From assembly GCA_028282805.1 (NCBI GenBank), contig JANQHD010000004.1, forward strand, positions 1 through 64,000: a DNA stretch of 64,000 nt, given 5' to 3'. The notes beneath the pieces were generated by a model. The model saw only the letters and a list, made by a program, of their open reading frames with translations. It did no database searches and was not told the DNA's origin. The position numbers and the translations under genes were made by a program. How positions within the stretch are numbered: position 1 is the stretch's first letter; each line of letters opens with the position of its first letter. The stretch is from Phycisphaeraceae bacterium. Lineage in GTDB: Bacteria > Planctomycetota > Phycisphaerae > Phycisphaerales > Zrk34. Positions 48,450 to 58,109 of the stretch are shown one piece after another.

Positions 48450-51400
48450 TTAATCGCTGCCGATCAGCACGCCGACCTCCGCGGCCGACGCGTAGGCCTG
48501 GCCGTTGACTTCGCGCAAGCAAACCAGTTTCACGTAACGGCCGACCACCGGCCGATCGAAACCGACGGTCTTCAGTTTCGTGTCGTTCGCCCAGTCGCCG
48601 GTGGCGAGCGGCTCACCCCAGCGCTGCGCATCGTTGCTGACGTAAACCGCGTACCGCGCGATCCGGCCGTTGGGCATGTCCTGCCGCGGCAGGTACGTCA
48701 GACCCTTCACCTTGGTCGGGCCCTTCAGGTCGATCGTCAAGGCGTGCGGCTGCGGCGTGGCCGGTTCCCAACTCGTGTGCCACAGCGTTTTGGGGTTATC
48801 GTCGATCGCCAGCCGCGCCTCGTTGCCCACCTGTTCGCTATCGGCCGTGACCGTCGCCCCCAACGCCTGCAAGCCGCTCGGCTTCCTGAACATCTTGCCC
48901 ACCTGCTCGGCGCTGACCGACACGGCGGGCTCGAACTCGTCGCTCGCCATGTAGCCGACCAGGCTGTGGTACATCTGCCGCGCCACGGGGCGCATGTCGT
49001 CGGCGTCGAGTATGTCGGCGGCGCAGATCAGCAGCTTGCCCTCGCCGACTTTCGCTTCGACGACCAGGCCCAGCCGCCGCGCCTCGAACCAGGTGTCGAT
49101 CACCTGCACGATCGGCCGCAGCTCGGCGGGCATGCCGTCGAGGTGCAGCGCCGCCGACGCGCGGATCAATTCCGACCACTGCCAGTTCGTGTGGTAGTCG
49201 GTCACGAACTTCGCGAGCGCCGGGTGCTCCGGGTCGCACAGAATGCCCAGCGTGTGCGGCGGTTGGTTGCCGGTCCACAGCGTGTTCCAAAACACCGGCG
49301 AGAAGCCGATCTGCGCCGGCGTGACGACGGTCGACTTGTGCGGCACCAGCAGCACCTTGCCGCCCGCCCGCAGGTGCGCCTCGGCACGGTCGTCGAGCAC
49401 GCGCACCACCATCACGTCTTCGGGCGTGCGCGTCTCCACCGACGGCGCGTACACCCACACCCGCCAGTCGTTCTCGAACTCGGTGCCCGCCACGCCCACG
49501 ACCAGGCGCAGCTCCTGCGGCGTGTCGAGCCCCGCGAGGTCCGCGGCGATGGGGCCGACCTTGTTCAACTCGCCGGTGACGAGCGCCTTGCTCGGCAGCT
49601 TGCCGGAGCGCAACACCTTGCCGCCGTCGCCCACGACCTGCCAATACACCACCGCGTCGTCGATGTCGGTCGGCCCGAAGTGCGCGACTTCGATGTCGGC
49701 CGTAAGGTATTCGCCGGCGAGCCACGTGCGCTTCGGCATGCGCGCCAGCGGCACGGTGTCGTTGCAGAACCGTTTGAACTGCGCCGGCGTGACGTACGGC
49801 TTCGAGTCCCAAAACGGGTCGAGCACGCCGACCAGCGCGGTGCCCTGGCCGGGGAAGTCGCGCAGGTCGAGCAGCTGGAACCCGCCTAAGCCGCGTGTGC
49901 GCAGCGCTGACTCGATCTCTTCCTTGTAGCACAGCACCTGCAGCTTACCCGAGGCCATGAGCAAATCGCGGGCCTGGTCGGCCATGTGGTTGCCTTCGAG
50001 CAGCCGTTTGAACAGCTCGAAGTTACGCGGCTTGAGGTAGCCGGTGTACTTCTTCATCTCGTCGAAGTTCGGGTACACGCACCACTGGCCGATCTCGTGA
50101 GAAACGACGGGCACGTCGAACCGGTTGATGTAGTCGGCGTAATCCGTCTCGGTCTCCGGCGGCCGGCTGTTGATGCGGCTGCCGAGGCCCTGGCCCCACT
50201 GCTGGATGCGCGGGTTCGGCGGCACGTGGTACTGGTTCTCCGGGATGATCGGCCAACCCGCGCCCGACGTGTACACCCGACGCGGGTCCAGCTCGGCGTG
50301 GTATCTCACGAAGTCGCCCAGCCAGCGGTCCTTGTTTTGGCCGCCCGGCTCGTTGCCGTAGGCCATGAGCACGAACGACGGGTGGTTGCCGTACTCGGCC
50401 AAAATGCGCTTCGCCTCGTCGTACAACCACGCCTCCGGCTGCCCACCGTCGCCCAACGCCGCGCCCTGGTTGGCCCACGAGGCGCACTCGACCTGGTAGT
50501 AAAAGCCCAGCTCGTCGGCGGCGACGAACGCGGCGGTCGGCGGGCACCACGAGTGAAAACGGATGTGGTTCAGCCCGTGCGCCTTGCAGATGCGGATGAT
50601 CCGCTTCCACGATCCGACGTCCGTCGGCGGGTAACCCGTTTTCGGGAAGATGCAGCACTCGAGCGTGCCGCGCAAGAACAACGGCCGGCCGTTGAGCACG
50701 AACCGCGTGCCGGCGGTCGTGATCTGACGAAGGCCGAAGCGCTCGGTGAGCGTGTGCGTAGTCGGCTCGCCGTCGACCTCGGCGGCGACCGTCACCTTAA
50801 GCTTGTGCAGGTGCGGGTTGAACTCGTCCCACGGCTCCGCGTCGTCGCCGAGCGCAACCTCGTACTCAACCACGGTCGTATCATTGTCTTTCAGTTGCAC
50901 GCCGGCCGTGTGCTTCCCGGCGGCCGCGCTGGAAGTGAGCGTGGCGCTCAGTGTTTGACCCGTCGCGTTGCCGATGAACGCCTTGACCTTGACCGATTTG
51001 CTTTGCACATCGGGGTACACCTCGACGTGCTCGACGTACACGGGCGGGGTGGCTTGCAACGAAATGTCGCCGACCACGCCGTTCCAGTTGCCCTGCGTGT
51101 GGTCGGACACCGAGTGCGAGTTGGGCCCGACGGGCACGAGGTAGCGGTTGTCGACGCGCAGCGTCAGCGTGTGCGTGCCGGGCGTCAGGTGCCCCGTCAG
51201 GTCGTAGCGGTGCGGCGTCGACAGGCTCAGGTTATCGCCGACCTTTTGATCGCCGACCCACAGCGTCGTGCCCCAGTGTGCGCGTTCGAGGTTGAGCACG
51301 ATGCGCCTGCCCCGCCACCGCTCCGGCACTTCGACCGCGCGCTGGTACCACGCGGCGCCGACGTAGTGCGTCTCGGGCGTGAGCCAGAACGGCAGCTTCG

Positions 51401-51719
51401 GGTTCTCACCCCTCAAGTACGGCGCGTACTTCGGGTTGGCCAACACGTCTTCGCGGATGTTGCCGATCCAACCCATGTCCAGCGTGACCGTGTCGCCGAG
51501 ACCGGCGGCCTGCACCGAACCGGGCAACCCGATCGAGCCGTCGATGTCCCGCGCATACCATCGCTGGGCGACGCCGACGTCGTCGCGGTCGAGCGCGAAC
51601 CGCCAGTCGCCCGACAAGTCGACGGCGTGATCTGTCGAACATGCTGTCAACCCGCACATCGCCATGATCAGCCCCACACCCAAAACGCCATAAACGCCAA
51701 ACCCGCTGCCGTGTCGCAT
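48450..51719 (-). CDS. Secreted GH2-family glycoside hydrolase lipoprotein with C-terminal discoidin-like domain
   Basis: A 1089-residue exported enzyme. Lipobox GLTAC (Cys27). N-terminal sugar-binding domain (about 35-225; DLSGDWRFALD), immunoglobulin-like domain (about 230-335), TIM-barrel catalytic domain (about 336-600). The acid/base is E457 in AYGNEPGGQ and the nucleophile is likely E542 in VVSHEIGQW. Residues about 950-1085 resemble an F5/8 type C (discoidin, CBM32) carbohydrate-binding module (RLAIDDNPKTLWHTSW). Substrate is not predictable; related GH2 enzymes attack plant and algal polysaccharides. Followed by the isomerase-like gene, a small sugar-use pair. Confidence 0.9.
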   Translation of the reverse strand: MRHGSGFGVYGVLGVGLIMAMCGLTACSTDHAVDLSGDWRFALDRDDVGVAQRWYARDIDGSIGLPGSVQAAGLGDTVTLDMGWIGNIREDVLANPKYAPYLRGENPKLPFWLTPETHYVGAAWYQRAVEVPERWRGRRIVLNLERAHWGTTLWVGDQKVGDNLSLSTPHRYDLTGHLTPGTHTLTLRVDNRYLVPVGPNSHSVSDHTQGNWNGVVGDISLQATPPVYVEHVEVYPDVQSKSVKVKAFIGNATGQTLSATLTSSAAAGKHTAGVQLKDNDTTVVEYEVALGDDAEPWDEFNPHLHKLKVTVAAEVDGEPTTHTLTERFGLRQITTAGTRFVLNGRPLFLRGTLECCIFPKTGYPPTDVGSWKRIIRICKAHGLNHIRFHSWCPPTAAFVAADELGFYYQVECASWANQGAALGDGGQPEAWLYDEAKRILAEYGNHPSFVLMAYGNEPGGQNKDRWLGDFVRYHAELDPRRVYTSGAGWPIIPENQYHVPPNPRIQQWGQGLGSRINSRPPETETDYADYINRFDVPVVSHEIGQWCVYPNFDEMKKYTGYLKPRNFELFKRLLEGNHMADQARDLLMASGKLQVLCYKEEIESALRTRGLGGFQLLDLRDFPGQGTALVGVLDPFWDSKPYVTPAQFKRFCNDTVPLARMPKRTWLAGEYLTADIEVAHFGPTDIDDAVVYWQVVGDGGKVLRSGKLPSKALVTGELNKVGPIAADLAGLDTPQELRLVVGVAGTEFENDWRVWVYAPSVETRTPEDVMVVRVLDDRAEAHLRAGGKVLLVPHKSTVVTPAQIGFSPVFWNTLWTGNQPPHTLGILCDPEHPALAKFVTDYHTNWQWSELIRASAALHLDGMPAELRPIVQVIDTWFEARRLGLVVEAKVGEGKLLICAADILDADDMRPVARQMYHSLVGYMASDEFEPAVSVSAEQVGKMFRKPSGLQALGATVTADSEQVGNEARLAIDDNPKTLWHTSWEPATPQPHALTIDLKGPTKVKGLTYLPRQDMPNGRIARYAVYVSNDAQRWGEPLATGDWANDTKLKTVGFDRPVVGRYVKLVCLREVNGQAYASAAEVGVLIGSD

Positions 51720-51846
51720 GTGTGTACCAACCTCGCGTGAATAACCTTTCGTGTAAGCGCCAATGATACAACACGACGCCCCACCCGCGCCGCGCGTGAC
51801 CGCACATCACACCGAGTTTGCTTCTACGTTTTTGTGACGGCGGGTT

Positions 51847-54800
51847 TTACACGTTGAAGTACTTCGCCTGCGGGTGGTGCACGACGATGGCGCTGGTCGA
51901 CTGTTCGGGGTCGATCTGCCAGTTGTCGGTCAGCGTGCAGCCGATGCGCTGCGGTCGCAACAGGCGGAAGAGCTTGTCCTGGTCGGACATCTCCGGGCAG
52001 GCGGGGTAACCGAAGCTGTACCGGCTGCCGCGGTAGTGCTGCGTGAACAGCTTGCGAACCTCGGGCGCATCGTCGCCGTCGATCGCCAGCTCCTGCCGCA
52101 TACGCTTGTGCCACAGCTCCGCCAACGCTTCGGCGCACTCGACGCTGAACCCGTGCAGGTACAGGTATTCCTGGTACTCATCGCCGTCGAACAATTGCTT
52201 GGTGATCTCGCTGGCGCGCGGGCCGACGGTCACGCAGCTCAAGCCGATCACGTCGCGCTCGCCGGTGTCGACCGAGCGGAAGAAGTCGCTGATGCAGTAG
52301 CGTTTCTTGCCGGCCTGGCGCGGGAACGAAAAACGCTCGACCTCGCGCGACCCGTTTTCCGGGTCGTACAAAACCAGGTCGTCACCATCCGATTGGCACG
52401 GCCAATACCCGTAAACCACCTGCGGCTGAAGGATCGCCTCGGCCTTGCACTGCGCCGCGAGCCGGTCGAAGATCGGGTCGACCTCGTCTTCGAGCTGCCG
52501 CGCATACTCCTCGTCGCTCTTGCGGCCCTTCTTGAACTGCCACTGCCCCCGGTACAACGCCACGCGGTTCACGTACGGCAGCACCGCGTCGAGCTCGACC
52601 GACTCGACCACGCGGTCGCCCCAGAACGGCGGCGTCGGCACGTCGACGTCGGTCGCCACGTCGCTCCTCGTCTGTTCGACCGTGGCCACTGAAGTGGCCA
52701 CGCCCGCCGACTTGTCTGCGAGTTTTTTCTCGACTTCGGCGCGCTTGGTGAGGCGTGATTCGATCTCGTGGTCGAGCACGCCCAGCTCGCCCGACACGAG
52801 GTGGTCCATGATCCGCAAGCCCTCGAACGCGTCGCGGCCGTGGTACACGCTGCCCTCGTAAACGCTGCGCAGGTGCGACTCGCAGTAGTACTTGCTCAGC
52901 GCCGCCCCGCCGAGCAGCATGGGCACGTCGATGCCCTGCGCGTTGAGTTCGTTGAGGTTTTCCTCCATGACGTTGACGGACTTGACGAGCAGGCCGCTTA
53001 AACCGATCGCGTCGGCGTCGTGTTGCTTGAACGCACTGATGATGTCGGCGATCGGCTGCTTGATGCCGAGGTTCACCACCTCGTAACCGTTGTTGGTCAG
53101 TATGATGTCGACCAGGTTTTTGCCGATGTCGTGCACGTCGCCCTTGACCGTCGCGAGCACAATCTTGCCCTTGGCCTGGCCGGCGACCTTCTCCATGTGC
53201 GGCTCGAGGTGCGCCACGGCCATCTTCATCACCTCGGCGCTCTGCAACACGAACGGCAGCTGCATCTGCCCGCTGCCGAACAGCTCGCCGACGACCTTCA
53301 TGCCCGCCAGCAGGTGGTCGTTGATGATGTCGAGCGGCGCGTATTTTTTCATCGCCTCGTCGAGCGTGTTTTCCAGGTGCTTCTTCTCGCCATCGATGAT
53401 GTGCCGCTGCAACCGCTCTTCCAGCGGCAGGTCGGCGATCTCCTGCTTGGCCGACTGCACCTCCGCGTCGTCAGCAAACAGGTTGACGAATATCTGCAAC
53501 GGGTCGTCGGTCTTGTTGCCGTCGGCCAGCTCGACCGGCGCCGCAGCGCGGCGGTCGTAAATCAAATCCAACGCCGCGTCCCAGTGCTCGTCGGCGATGC
53601 GCGTCTTCGGCAGTATCTTCGACACGTGCACGATCGCGCTGGTCAAACCGGCCTGCTGAAGCTCGTGCTGGAAGACGCTGTTGAGCACCTGCCGCGCCGC
53701 GGGCTTCAAACCGAAGCTCACGTTCGACAGCCCCACCGTCGTCTGACACCGCGGCAGCTTCTCCGCGATCCGACGCACGCCCTCGATCGTTTCGAGTCCA
53801 CTGCGGCGATCCTTGTCCATGCCCGTCGAGATCGGCAACACCAGCGGGTCGAAGAACAAATCTTCGGGCGCAAGCCCGTGCTCGTTCACCGCCAGGTCGT
53901 ACATACGCTCGGCAATCGCGATCTTGCGGTCGGCGGTGCGGGCCATGGCTTCTTCCGGGTCCTCGTCGATCGTGCCCAGCACGAGCGCGGCGCCGTACCG
54001 CCTGGCCAGCCCGCACATCACGGCGAACTTCTCTTCGCCGTCTTCGAGGTTGGCCGAGTTGATGATGCACTTGCCGCCGGCGCTGCGCAGGCCCGCCTCG
54101 ATCGTGGCCGGCTGCGTCGAGTCGAGCATCAGCGGCGCGTTGACCTGCCGCACCAGCCGGTGCACAACCTCGTGCATGTCCGCGGCGTTGTCCCGCCCGG
54201 CGTAATCCACGTTCACGTCCAGCACGTGCGAACCCTCGCGCACCTGGTCGCGGGCCAGCGAGACGATCGCGTCCCAGTCTTCGGCTTCCAGCAGCCGCTT
54301 GAACGCGCGTGAGCCCGACGCGTTGCAGCGTTCGCCGACGTTCAGCAGCGACACGTCCTGCCGGTGCTCGGTCACGCCGTACAGCGAGGTCGTGGCCGTG
54401 GGCATGGGTTGCTTTTCAACTTGAACCGGCGCGCGTACACCCACGCGCTCGACGAGCGCTTCGAGGTGCGCCGGGGTCGTGCCGCAGCAACCGCCGACGA
54501 TGTTCAGGCCGTACTCGGCGATGAAGCGGTCCATCACCTCGGCGTAGCTCTTGGGTTGCAGCGGGTAGACCGTCTCGCCCTCGACCAGCGTCGGCAGGCC
54601 CGCGTTGGGCAGCACGCTGATCCGCCGGTCCCAGTGCCTGGCGAGGTAGGCGAGGTGCTCGGCCATGTCGGTCGGGCCCGTCGCGCAGTTCATGCCCAGC
54701 GACACGATCGGGTAGCCGCGCAGCGCCACCGCCGCCGCGGCCATCTCCGTGCCGGTGAGCATCGTGCCCTGCTGCTCGATCGTGACCTGCACCATGATGG

Positions 54801-55419
54801 GCACGCCGTCGTCGCCGGTGTTCACCGCGGGCGCGACGCCGCGCTGGTCCATCGCGTCGAGCACGGCGCTCAGCGCGCACTTGATCATCAACAAGTCTTG
54901 ACACGTTTCCAAAAGAACGACGTCCGCGCCGCCTTCGAGCAGGCCCAGCACCTGCTCGCGGTAGCTGGCGAACATCGTGTCCCAGTCGATCTGCCCCAGC
55001 GTGATCAGCTTCGTGCCCGGCCCGGCCGAGCCGACCACGAAGCGCGGCTTGTCGTCGGTCGAATACTTCTCACACGCCGCCCGCGCCACCTCACACGCCG
55101 CGCGGTTGACCTCCCGGCAGCGGTCCTGCAAATCAAACTCGCACAGCACGTGCGGCATCCCGCCGAACGTGTCGGTCTCCACCGCGTCGCAGCCGACCGA
55201 CAGGTACGCCTCGTGAATCCCCTGGATCGCGTCCGGCCTCGTCAGCACCAACACCTCGGTGCAGTTCTCTTTGCCGAGGTAGTCGGTCTCGAGATCCAAC
55301 TCGAGCGCGTGCACCTGCGTGCCCATCGCCCCGTCGAGGAAGAGCACACGCTTGGCCAGATGATCTAAAAACCTATTGGGCAAGGCTTTGAACTCCGTGT
55401 TCGAATGAGCGTAACACAC
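51847..55419 (-). CDS. metH: Cobalamin-dependent methionine synthase
   Basis: A 1190-residue four-module enzyme that methylates homocysteine from methyltetrahydrofolate via methylcobalamin. Homocysteine module 1-325 with zinc cysteines C245, C311 and C312; folate module about 355-620 (NVGERCNASGSRAFKRLLEA, DVNVDYAG); cobalamin module about 650-880 with the axial H763 in VKGDVHDIGKNLVD; reactivation (SAM-binding) module about 950-1190 with FGYPACPEMSDQ. The start is GTG 55419 with no strong Shine-Dalgarno. No cobalamin or SAM riboswitch is visible in the 160-bp gap to uppP. Length and order of domains are normal. Confidence 0.97.
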   Translation of the reverse strand: MCYAHSNTEFKALPNRFLDHLAKRVLFLDGAMGTQVHALELDLETDYLGKENCTEVLVLTRPDAIQGIHEAYLSVGCDAVETDTFGGMPHVLCEFDLQDRCREVNRAACEVARAACEKYSTDDKPRFVVGSAGPGTKLITLGQIDWDTMFASYREQVLGLLEGGADVVLLETCQDLLMIKCALSAVLDAMDQRGVAPAVNTGDDGVPIMVQVTIEQQGTMLTGTEMAAAAVALRGYPIVSLGMNCATGPTDMAEHLAYLARHWDRRISVLPNAGLPTLVEGETVYPLQPKSYAEVMDRFIAEYGLNIVGGCCGTTPAHLEALVERVGVRAPVQVEKQPMPTATTSLYGVTEHRQDVSLLNVGERCNASGSRAFKRLLEAEDWDAIVSLARDQVREGSHVLDVNVDYAGRDNAADMHEVVHRLVRQVNAPLMLDSTQPATIEAGLRSAGGKCIINSANLEDGEEKFAVMCGLARRYGAALVLGTIDEDPEEAMARTADRKIAIAERMYDLAVNEHGLAPEDLFFDPLVLPISTGMDKDRRSGLETIEGVRRIAEKLPRCQTTVGLSNVSFGLKPAARQVLNSVFQHELQQAGLTSAIVHVSKILPKTRIADEHWDAALDLIYDRRAAAPVELADGNKTDDPLQIFVNLFADDAEVQSAKQEIADLPLEERLQRHIIDGEKKHLENTLDEAMKKYAPLDIINDHLLAGMKVVGELFGSGQMQLPFVLQSAEVMKMAVAHLEPHMEKVAGQAKGKIVLATVKGDVHDIGKNLVDIILTNNGYEVVNLGIKQPIADIISAFKQHDADAIGLSGLLVKSVNVMEENLNELNAQGIDVPMLLGGAALSKYYCESHLRSVYEGSVYHGRDAFEGLRIMDHLVSGELGVLDHEIESRLTKRAEVEKKLADKSAGVATSVATVEQTRSDVATDVDVPTPPFWGDRVVESVELDAVLPYVNRVALYRGQWQFKKGRKSDEEYARQLEDEVDPIFDRLAAQCKAEAILQPQVVYGYWPCQSDGDDLVLYDPENGSREVERFSFPRQAGKKRYCISDFFRSVDTGERDVIGLSCVTVGPRASEITKQLFDGDEYQEYLYLHGFSVECAEALAELWHKRMRQELAIDGDDAPEVRKLFTQHYRGSRYSFGYPACPEMSDQDKLFRLLRPQRIGCTLTDNWQIDPEQSTSAIVVHHPQAKYFNV

Positions 55420-55501
55420 CGTGAGCCCGACATTATTGCTTTCGGCGGGCGAAATGGCAAGGCCTATTTCATCCGTTTATGCGGATGATTGGATGGATAT
55501 A

Positions 55502-55694
55502 AATGCGGAATGCGGAATCCGGATTGCGGAATCGCTATTTCAAGGCCATCATTCCGCCTCCGAAACCGCCGATGGAGTATCCATGATCCGACCATTGTTC
55601 ATCCTGTTGTTGCTTGGCCTGAACACGGTCACCTTCGCCGATCAGGGCTCCCAGAACGAGCAAACGACCCCGGATTCCGGACTCCGGATTCCGG
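55502..55694. repeat. 4+4 heptamer inverted-arm element spanning the start of uppP
   Basis: Left arm 55502-55529: AATGCGG, AATGCGG, AATCCGG, ATTGCGG. Right arm 55667-55694: ACCCCGG, ATTCCGG, ACTCCGG, ATTCCGG, inverted in sense. The 137-bp interior contains a Shine-Dalgarno, an ATG (55583) and a hydrophobic signal-like peptide in frame with uppP; the right arm itself is translated. A weaker C-rich group (ATTCCGC, CTCCGAA, ACCGCCG) occurs inside at 55551-55571. Confidence 0.75.
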
Positions 55695-56572
55695 ATTCAG
55701 ACATGGCCCTCTGGCAGGCCGCCGTGCTGGGCGTCGTTGAAGGCCTGACCGAGTACCTGCCGGTCAGTTCGACGGGCCACCTGATCCTGGCGCAGCAGGC
55801 GATGGGCATCGGCATGCTCGACCTCGACGATAAAGAGGCCGTCGAAAAGGCGAAGCGCGCCGCCGACGCCTACGCGATCTGCATCCAGGCCGGCGCGATC
55901 CTCGCGGTGCTGTTGCTCTACTTCGGGCGCGTGAAACAGGCGCTGCGCGGCTTCACAGGCGACGCCGAAGGCAGGCGGTTGCTGCTCAGCATCCTCGCGG
56001 GTTTTGCTCCCGCGGCGGTGATCGGGCTGCTGCTCGACGACGTGATAAAAAGCAAACTCTTCGCCGGCGGCGCGTGGGGGCTTTGGCCGACCATCGGCGC
56101 ATGGGCCGCCGGCGGGTTGGCGATCCTCATCGTCGGTTGGACCCGCCGCGGCGAGCGCGACCCACACAAGGGCAAGTCGCTCGAAGAGTTGACCTGGCAA
56201 CTGGCGCTGATCATCGGCTTCCTTCAGTGCATCGCGATGTGGCCCGGCGTGTCGCGCTCGCTGGTCACCATCGTCGGCGGTGTGGTCGTCGGTCTGCGCC
56301 TCGCCGCCGCCGTCGAGTTCAGCTTCCTGCTCGGCTTGATCACGCTCGGCGCCGCCACGTGCTACGACGGCCTCAAGCACGGCCGCGACATGCTCGACAC
56401 CTACTCACCGCTCACGCTCGCCGTGGGCCTCGTCTTCGCCGCCCTCAGCGCCGCGCTCGCCGTCAAGTGGATGGTCGCCTACCTCAACCGCCACGGCCTG
56501 CAAATCTTCGGCTACTACCGCGTCGCGCTCGCCGTCGTGGTCGCGGTGTTGGTGTTGTTGGAAATCTTGTAA
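55583..56572 (+). CDS. uppP: Undecaprenyl-diphosphate phosphatase with repeat-encoded N-terminal extension
   Basis: A 329-residue integral membrane enzyme that recycles undecaprenyl carrier lipid for peptidoglycan synthesis (BacA family). Catalytic motifs: EGLTEYLPVSSTGHL and PGVSRSLVTI. The usual start would be ATG 55703 (MALWQAAVLGVVEG), but it has no ribosome site because heptamer repeats abut it. ATG 55583 has GATGGAG upstream and adds about 40 residues: a signal-like helix (IRPLFILLLLGLNTV) and a hydrophilic stretch (TTPDSGLRIPDSD) encoded by the repeat arm. A middle insertion after about residue 80 (DLDDKEAVEKAKRAA) is also longer than in E. coli. Function is certain; the actual start is not. 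Confidence 0.93.
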   Translation: MIRPLFILLLLGLNTVTFADQGSQNEQTTPDSGLRIPDSDMALWQAAVLGVVEGLTEYLPVSSTGHLILAQQAMGIGMLDLDDKEAVEKAKRAADAYAICIQAGAILAVLLLYFGRVKQALRGFTGDAEGRRLLLSILAGFAPAAVIGLLLDDVIKSKLFAGGAWGLWPTIGAWAAGGLAILIVGWTRRGERDPHKGKSLEELTWQLALIIGFLQCIAMWPGVSRSLVTIVGGVVVGLRLAAAVEFSFLLGLITLGAATCYDGLKHGRDMLDTYSPLTLAVGLVFAALSAALAVKWMVAYLNRHGLQIFGYYRVALAVVVAVLVLLEIL

Positions 56573-56583
56573 CACCGAAAACC

Positions 56584-56606
56584 CGGCCCTGCGGGCCGTC
56601 GCTAAA
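56584..56606 (-). repeat. REP-like element, 3' of uppP
   Basis: On the minus strand it reads TTTAGCGAC followed by the hairpin GGCCC-GCA-GGGCC, the same head and hairpin as at 14103-14126 in inverted orientation. It starts 11 bp after the uppP stop and may stabilise or end the mRNA. A wider ACCCGGG/CCCGGGT inverted repeat lies at about 56749-56793, in the leader of the next gene. Confidence 0.7.
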
Positions 56607-56820
56607 CGCGCGCGTGCAAGTTGTGCAGCGTGCGCAGTTACCCCTTGAAAACAAGCTCCAAATTCAAACGCGCCCGTTGGCTGCATTGCGTGCAGAACGG
56701 AATAGCACTGACGCATCCGGGCGTCTAATGGGTGAAGACGAAACCCACACCCGGGGGCGGCGGGCCGACCGACACGCACGCCCCTCCCGGGTGAACTAAG
56801 CAACCGAAAGGAGCCTTGCC

Positions 56821-57759
56821 ATGACACGCCTGACCACACTGACCGTGGCGATCGCCGGTTTGTTGGCGTTGGCCCCCACCACCCCTACCGCGCAAGCCGG
56901 TGACCGAGCGTGCGTGAGCTTCGGCGTCCGCGTCGGCTCGCACGACGGGCGTTCGGGCTTGGCGGTCTCGTACCACAAATCGGATTACGATCGGCGCTAT
57001 TCGGCGTACTCGCGTCACCGGTCGACGCGCCACGCGCCGCACCACACCGGCTACCGTTACTCGCACCACCGGCCGAGCTACCACACGTACGGCTACACGC
57101 GGTACCGCCACCCCGGCTACCCGGTGTACACGCGCCGCTACCCGGTGGTCGTGCGACACCGGCCGGTCGTCACGTGCCCGCCGCCCGTCGTGGTGCACCA
57201 ACCCGTGGTGCGCCAGCCCGTGGTCGTGCACCACCCGCCGATCGTGCACGAACCTGAGCCGATCTACCACGAGCTCAACGGCTGGCAGGCGCTGGCCGAC
57301 CGACAAGACGAGTTGGCTAAAAAGATCTTCCACGCCAAGCGCGTGAAGAACTCGCGCATCGGCGGGCCGATCATCGGCGGGGGCATCGCGCACCTAGTGC
57401 TGGGCAACGACCGCGGCGCCCACGTCGCGTTTATCCGCGCCGTGCGGATCGACCCGGGCGCGTTCGACCGCATCCCCAACAACCCCGCCCTGCTCGACAG
57501 GCTCGCCCGTCAGGCCCAGCGACTCGAGTACCGCGGCCACAGCCGCCACGGCACGTTCAACGACCTGGTCTCCGCCGCGGCGCTGCGCATCATCATGGAC
57601 GATGACGCCCGCGCCGGCGCCCTGCTCGACGAGGCCATCGCCCGCGGCGACCGCCGCGCCAGCACCCTCGACTTCAAGCAACTGCTCGGCCCGATCCACC
57701 CGCCGCAACACCACGGCCATCACCAAAAACGCAACCCACACCACGACGACAACGATTAA
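56821..57759 (+). CDS. Secreted histidine/tyrosine/proline-rich protein
   Basis: A 312-residue exported protein. Signal peptide MTRLTTLTVAIAGLLALAP ending near AQA (residue 25). Residues 50-155 are low complexity: His, Tyr, Arg, Pro and Val (YSRHRSTRHAPHHTGYRYSHH, then VVVHQPVVRQPVVVHH). The second half is a folded helical part (VLGNDRGAHVAFIRAVRIDP, RLARQAQRLEYRGHSRHG) and the end is again His-rich. Such segments can bind metal ions or form surface layers; no family is recognised. Good Shine-Dalgarno GAAAGGAG 9 bp before the ATG. A terminator follows at 57793. Confidence 0.75.
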   Translation: MTRLTTLTVAIAGLLALAPTTPTAQAGDRACVSFGVRVGSHDGRSGLAVSYHKSDYDRRYSAYSRHRSTRHAPHHTGYRYSHHRPSYHTYGYTRYRHPGYPVYTRRYPVVVRHRPVVTCPPPVVVHQPVVRQPVVVHHPPIVHEPEPIYHELNGWQALADRQDELAKKIFHAKRVKNSRIGGPIIGGGIAHLVLGNDRGAHVAFIRAVRIDPGAFDRIPNNPALLDRLARQAQRLEYRGHSRHGTFNDLVSAAALRIIMDDDARAGALLDEAIARGDRRASTLDFKQLLGPIHPPQHHGHHQKRNPHHDDND

Positions 57760-57792
57760 AGCGCATCGATTGCCCTCCATGCTCCAAGCGGA

Positions 57793-57822
57793 AACCGGGT
57801 CGCCACAGCGGCCCGGTTTTCG
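57793..57822 (+). terminator. Rho-independent terminator
   Basis: Stem AACCGGG/CCCGGTT with an inner CGC/GCG pair and a run of TTTT after the stem. It ends the 56821-57759 transcript. Confidence 0.82.
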
Positions 57823-58109
57823 TTGCGCACGCGATGATGCAAGATTTGTTATTTAGTGTGACATAGGCTTGTCACCACCCATCAGAAAACGCTTTGGGTT
57901 GCTGCGCGAGGCGAGTAGGATGCAAGGTGCGGAGGCCTCGGGGTCTCCGGGGAGTCGCTTGCTCGTTCAACACGTTTCGTCACGGGTGCACGCGTTTGGT
58001 GCGGCCGATGTGTCTGTCGCGTGACCGGTCTGGGTTGCGCCAGCCACACGGCGGCCTTCGGGTGTTGAGCGGGCGGGTCACGTCTAGACAATCAACGAAA
58101 GGGCACATC
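57823..58109 (+). other. Intergenic leader of the 58110 lipoprotein gene
   Basis: About 290 bp with no gene. A possible promoter TTGGGT-N16-TAGGAT lies about 200 bp before the ATG. The frame of the next gene is open through here, but the encoded peptide (cysteine- and arginine-rich) has no signal features and the ribosome site GAAAGGG at 58097 supports the later start. Confidence 0.35.

Noticed and set aside
49986-51740. 584-residue plus-strand frame opposite the GH2 gene
   Set aside because: Valine/arginine/histidine-rich antisense translation without a domain; the minus-strand GH2 gene has catalytic motifs.
51847-55582. Cobalamin or SAM riboswitch upstream of metH
   Set aside because: The 160-bp gap to uppP holds heptamer repeats; no conserved B12-box or SAM-I core was found.
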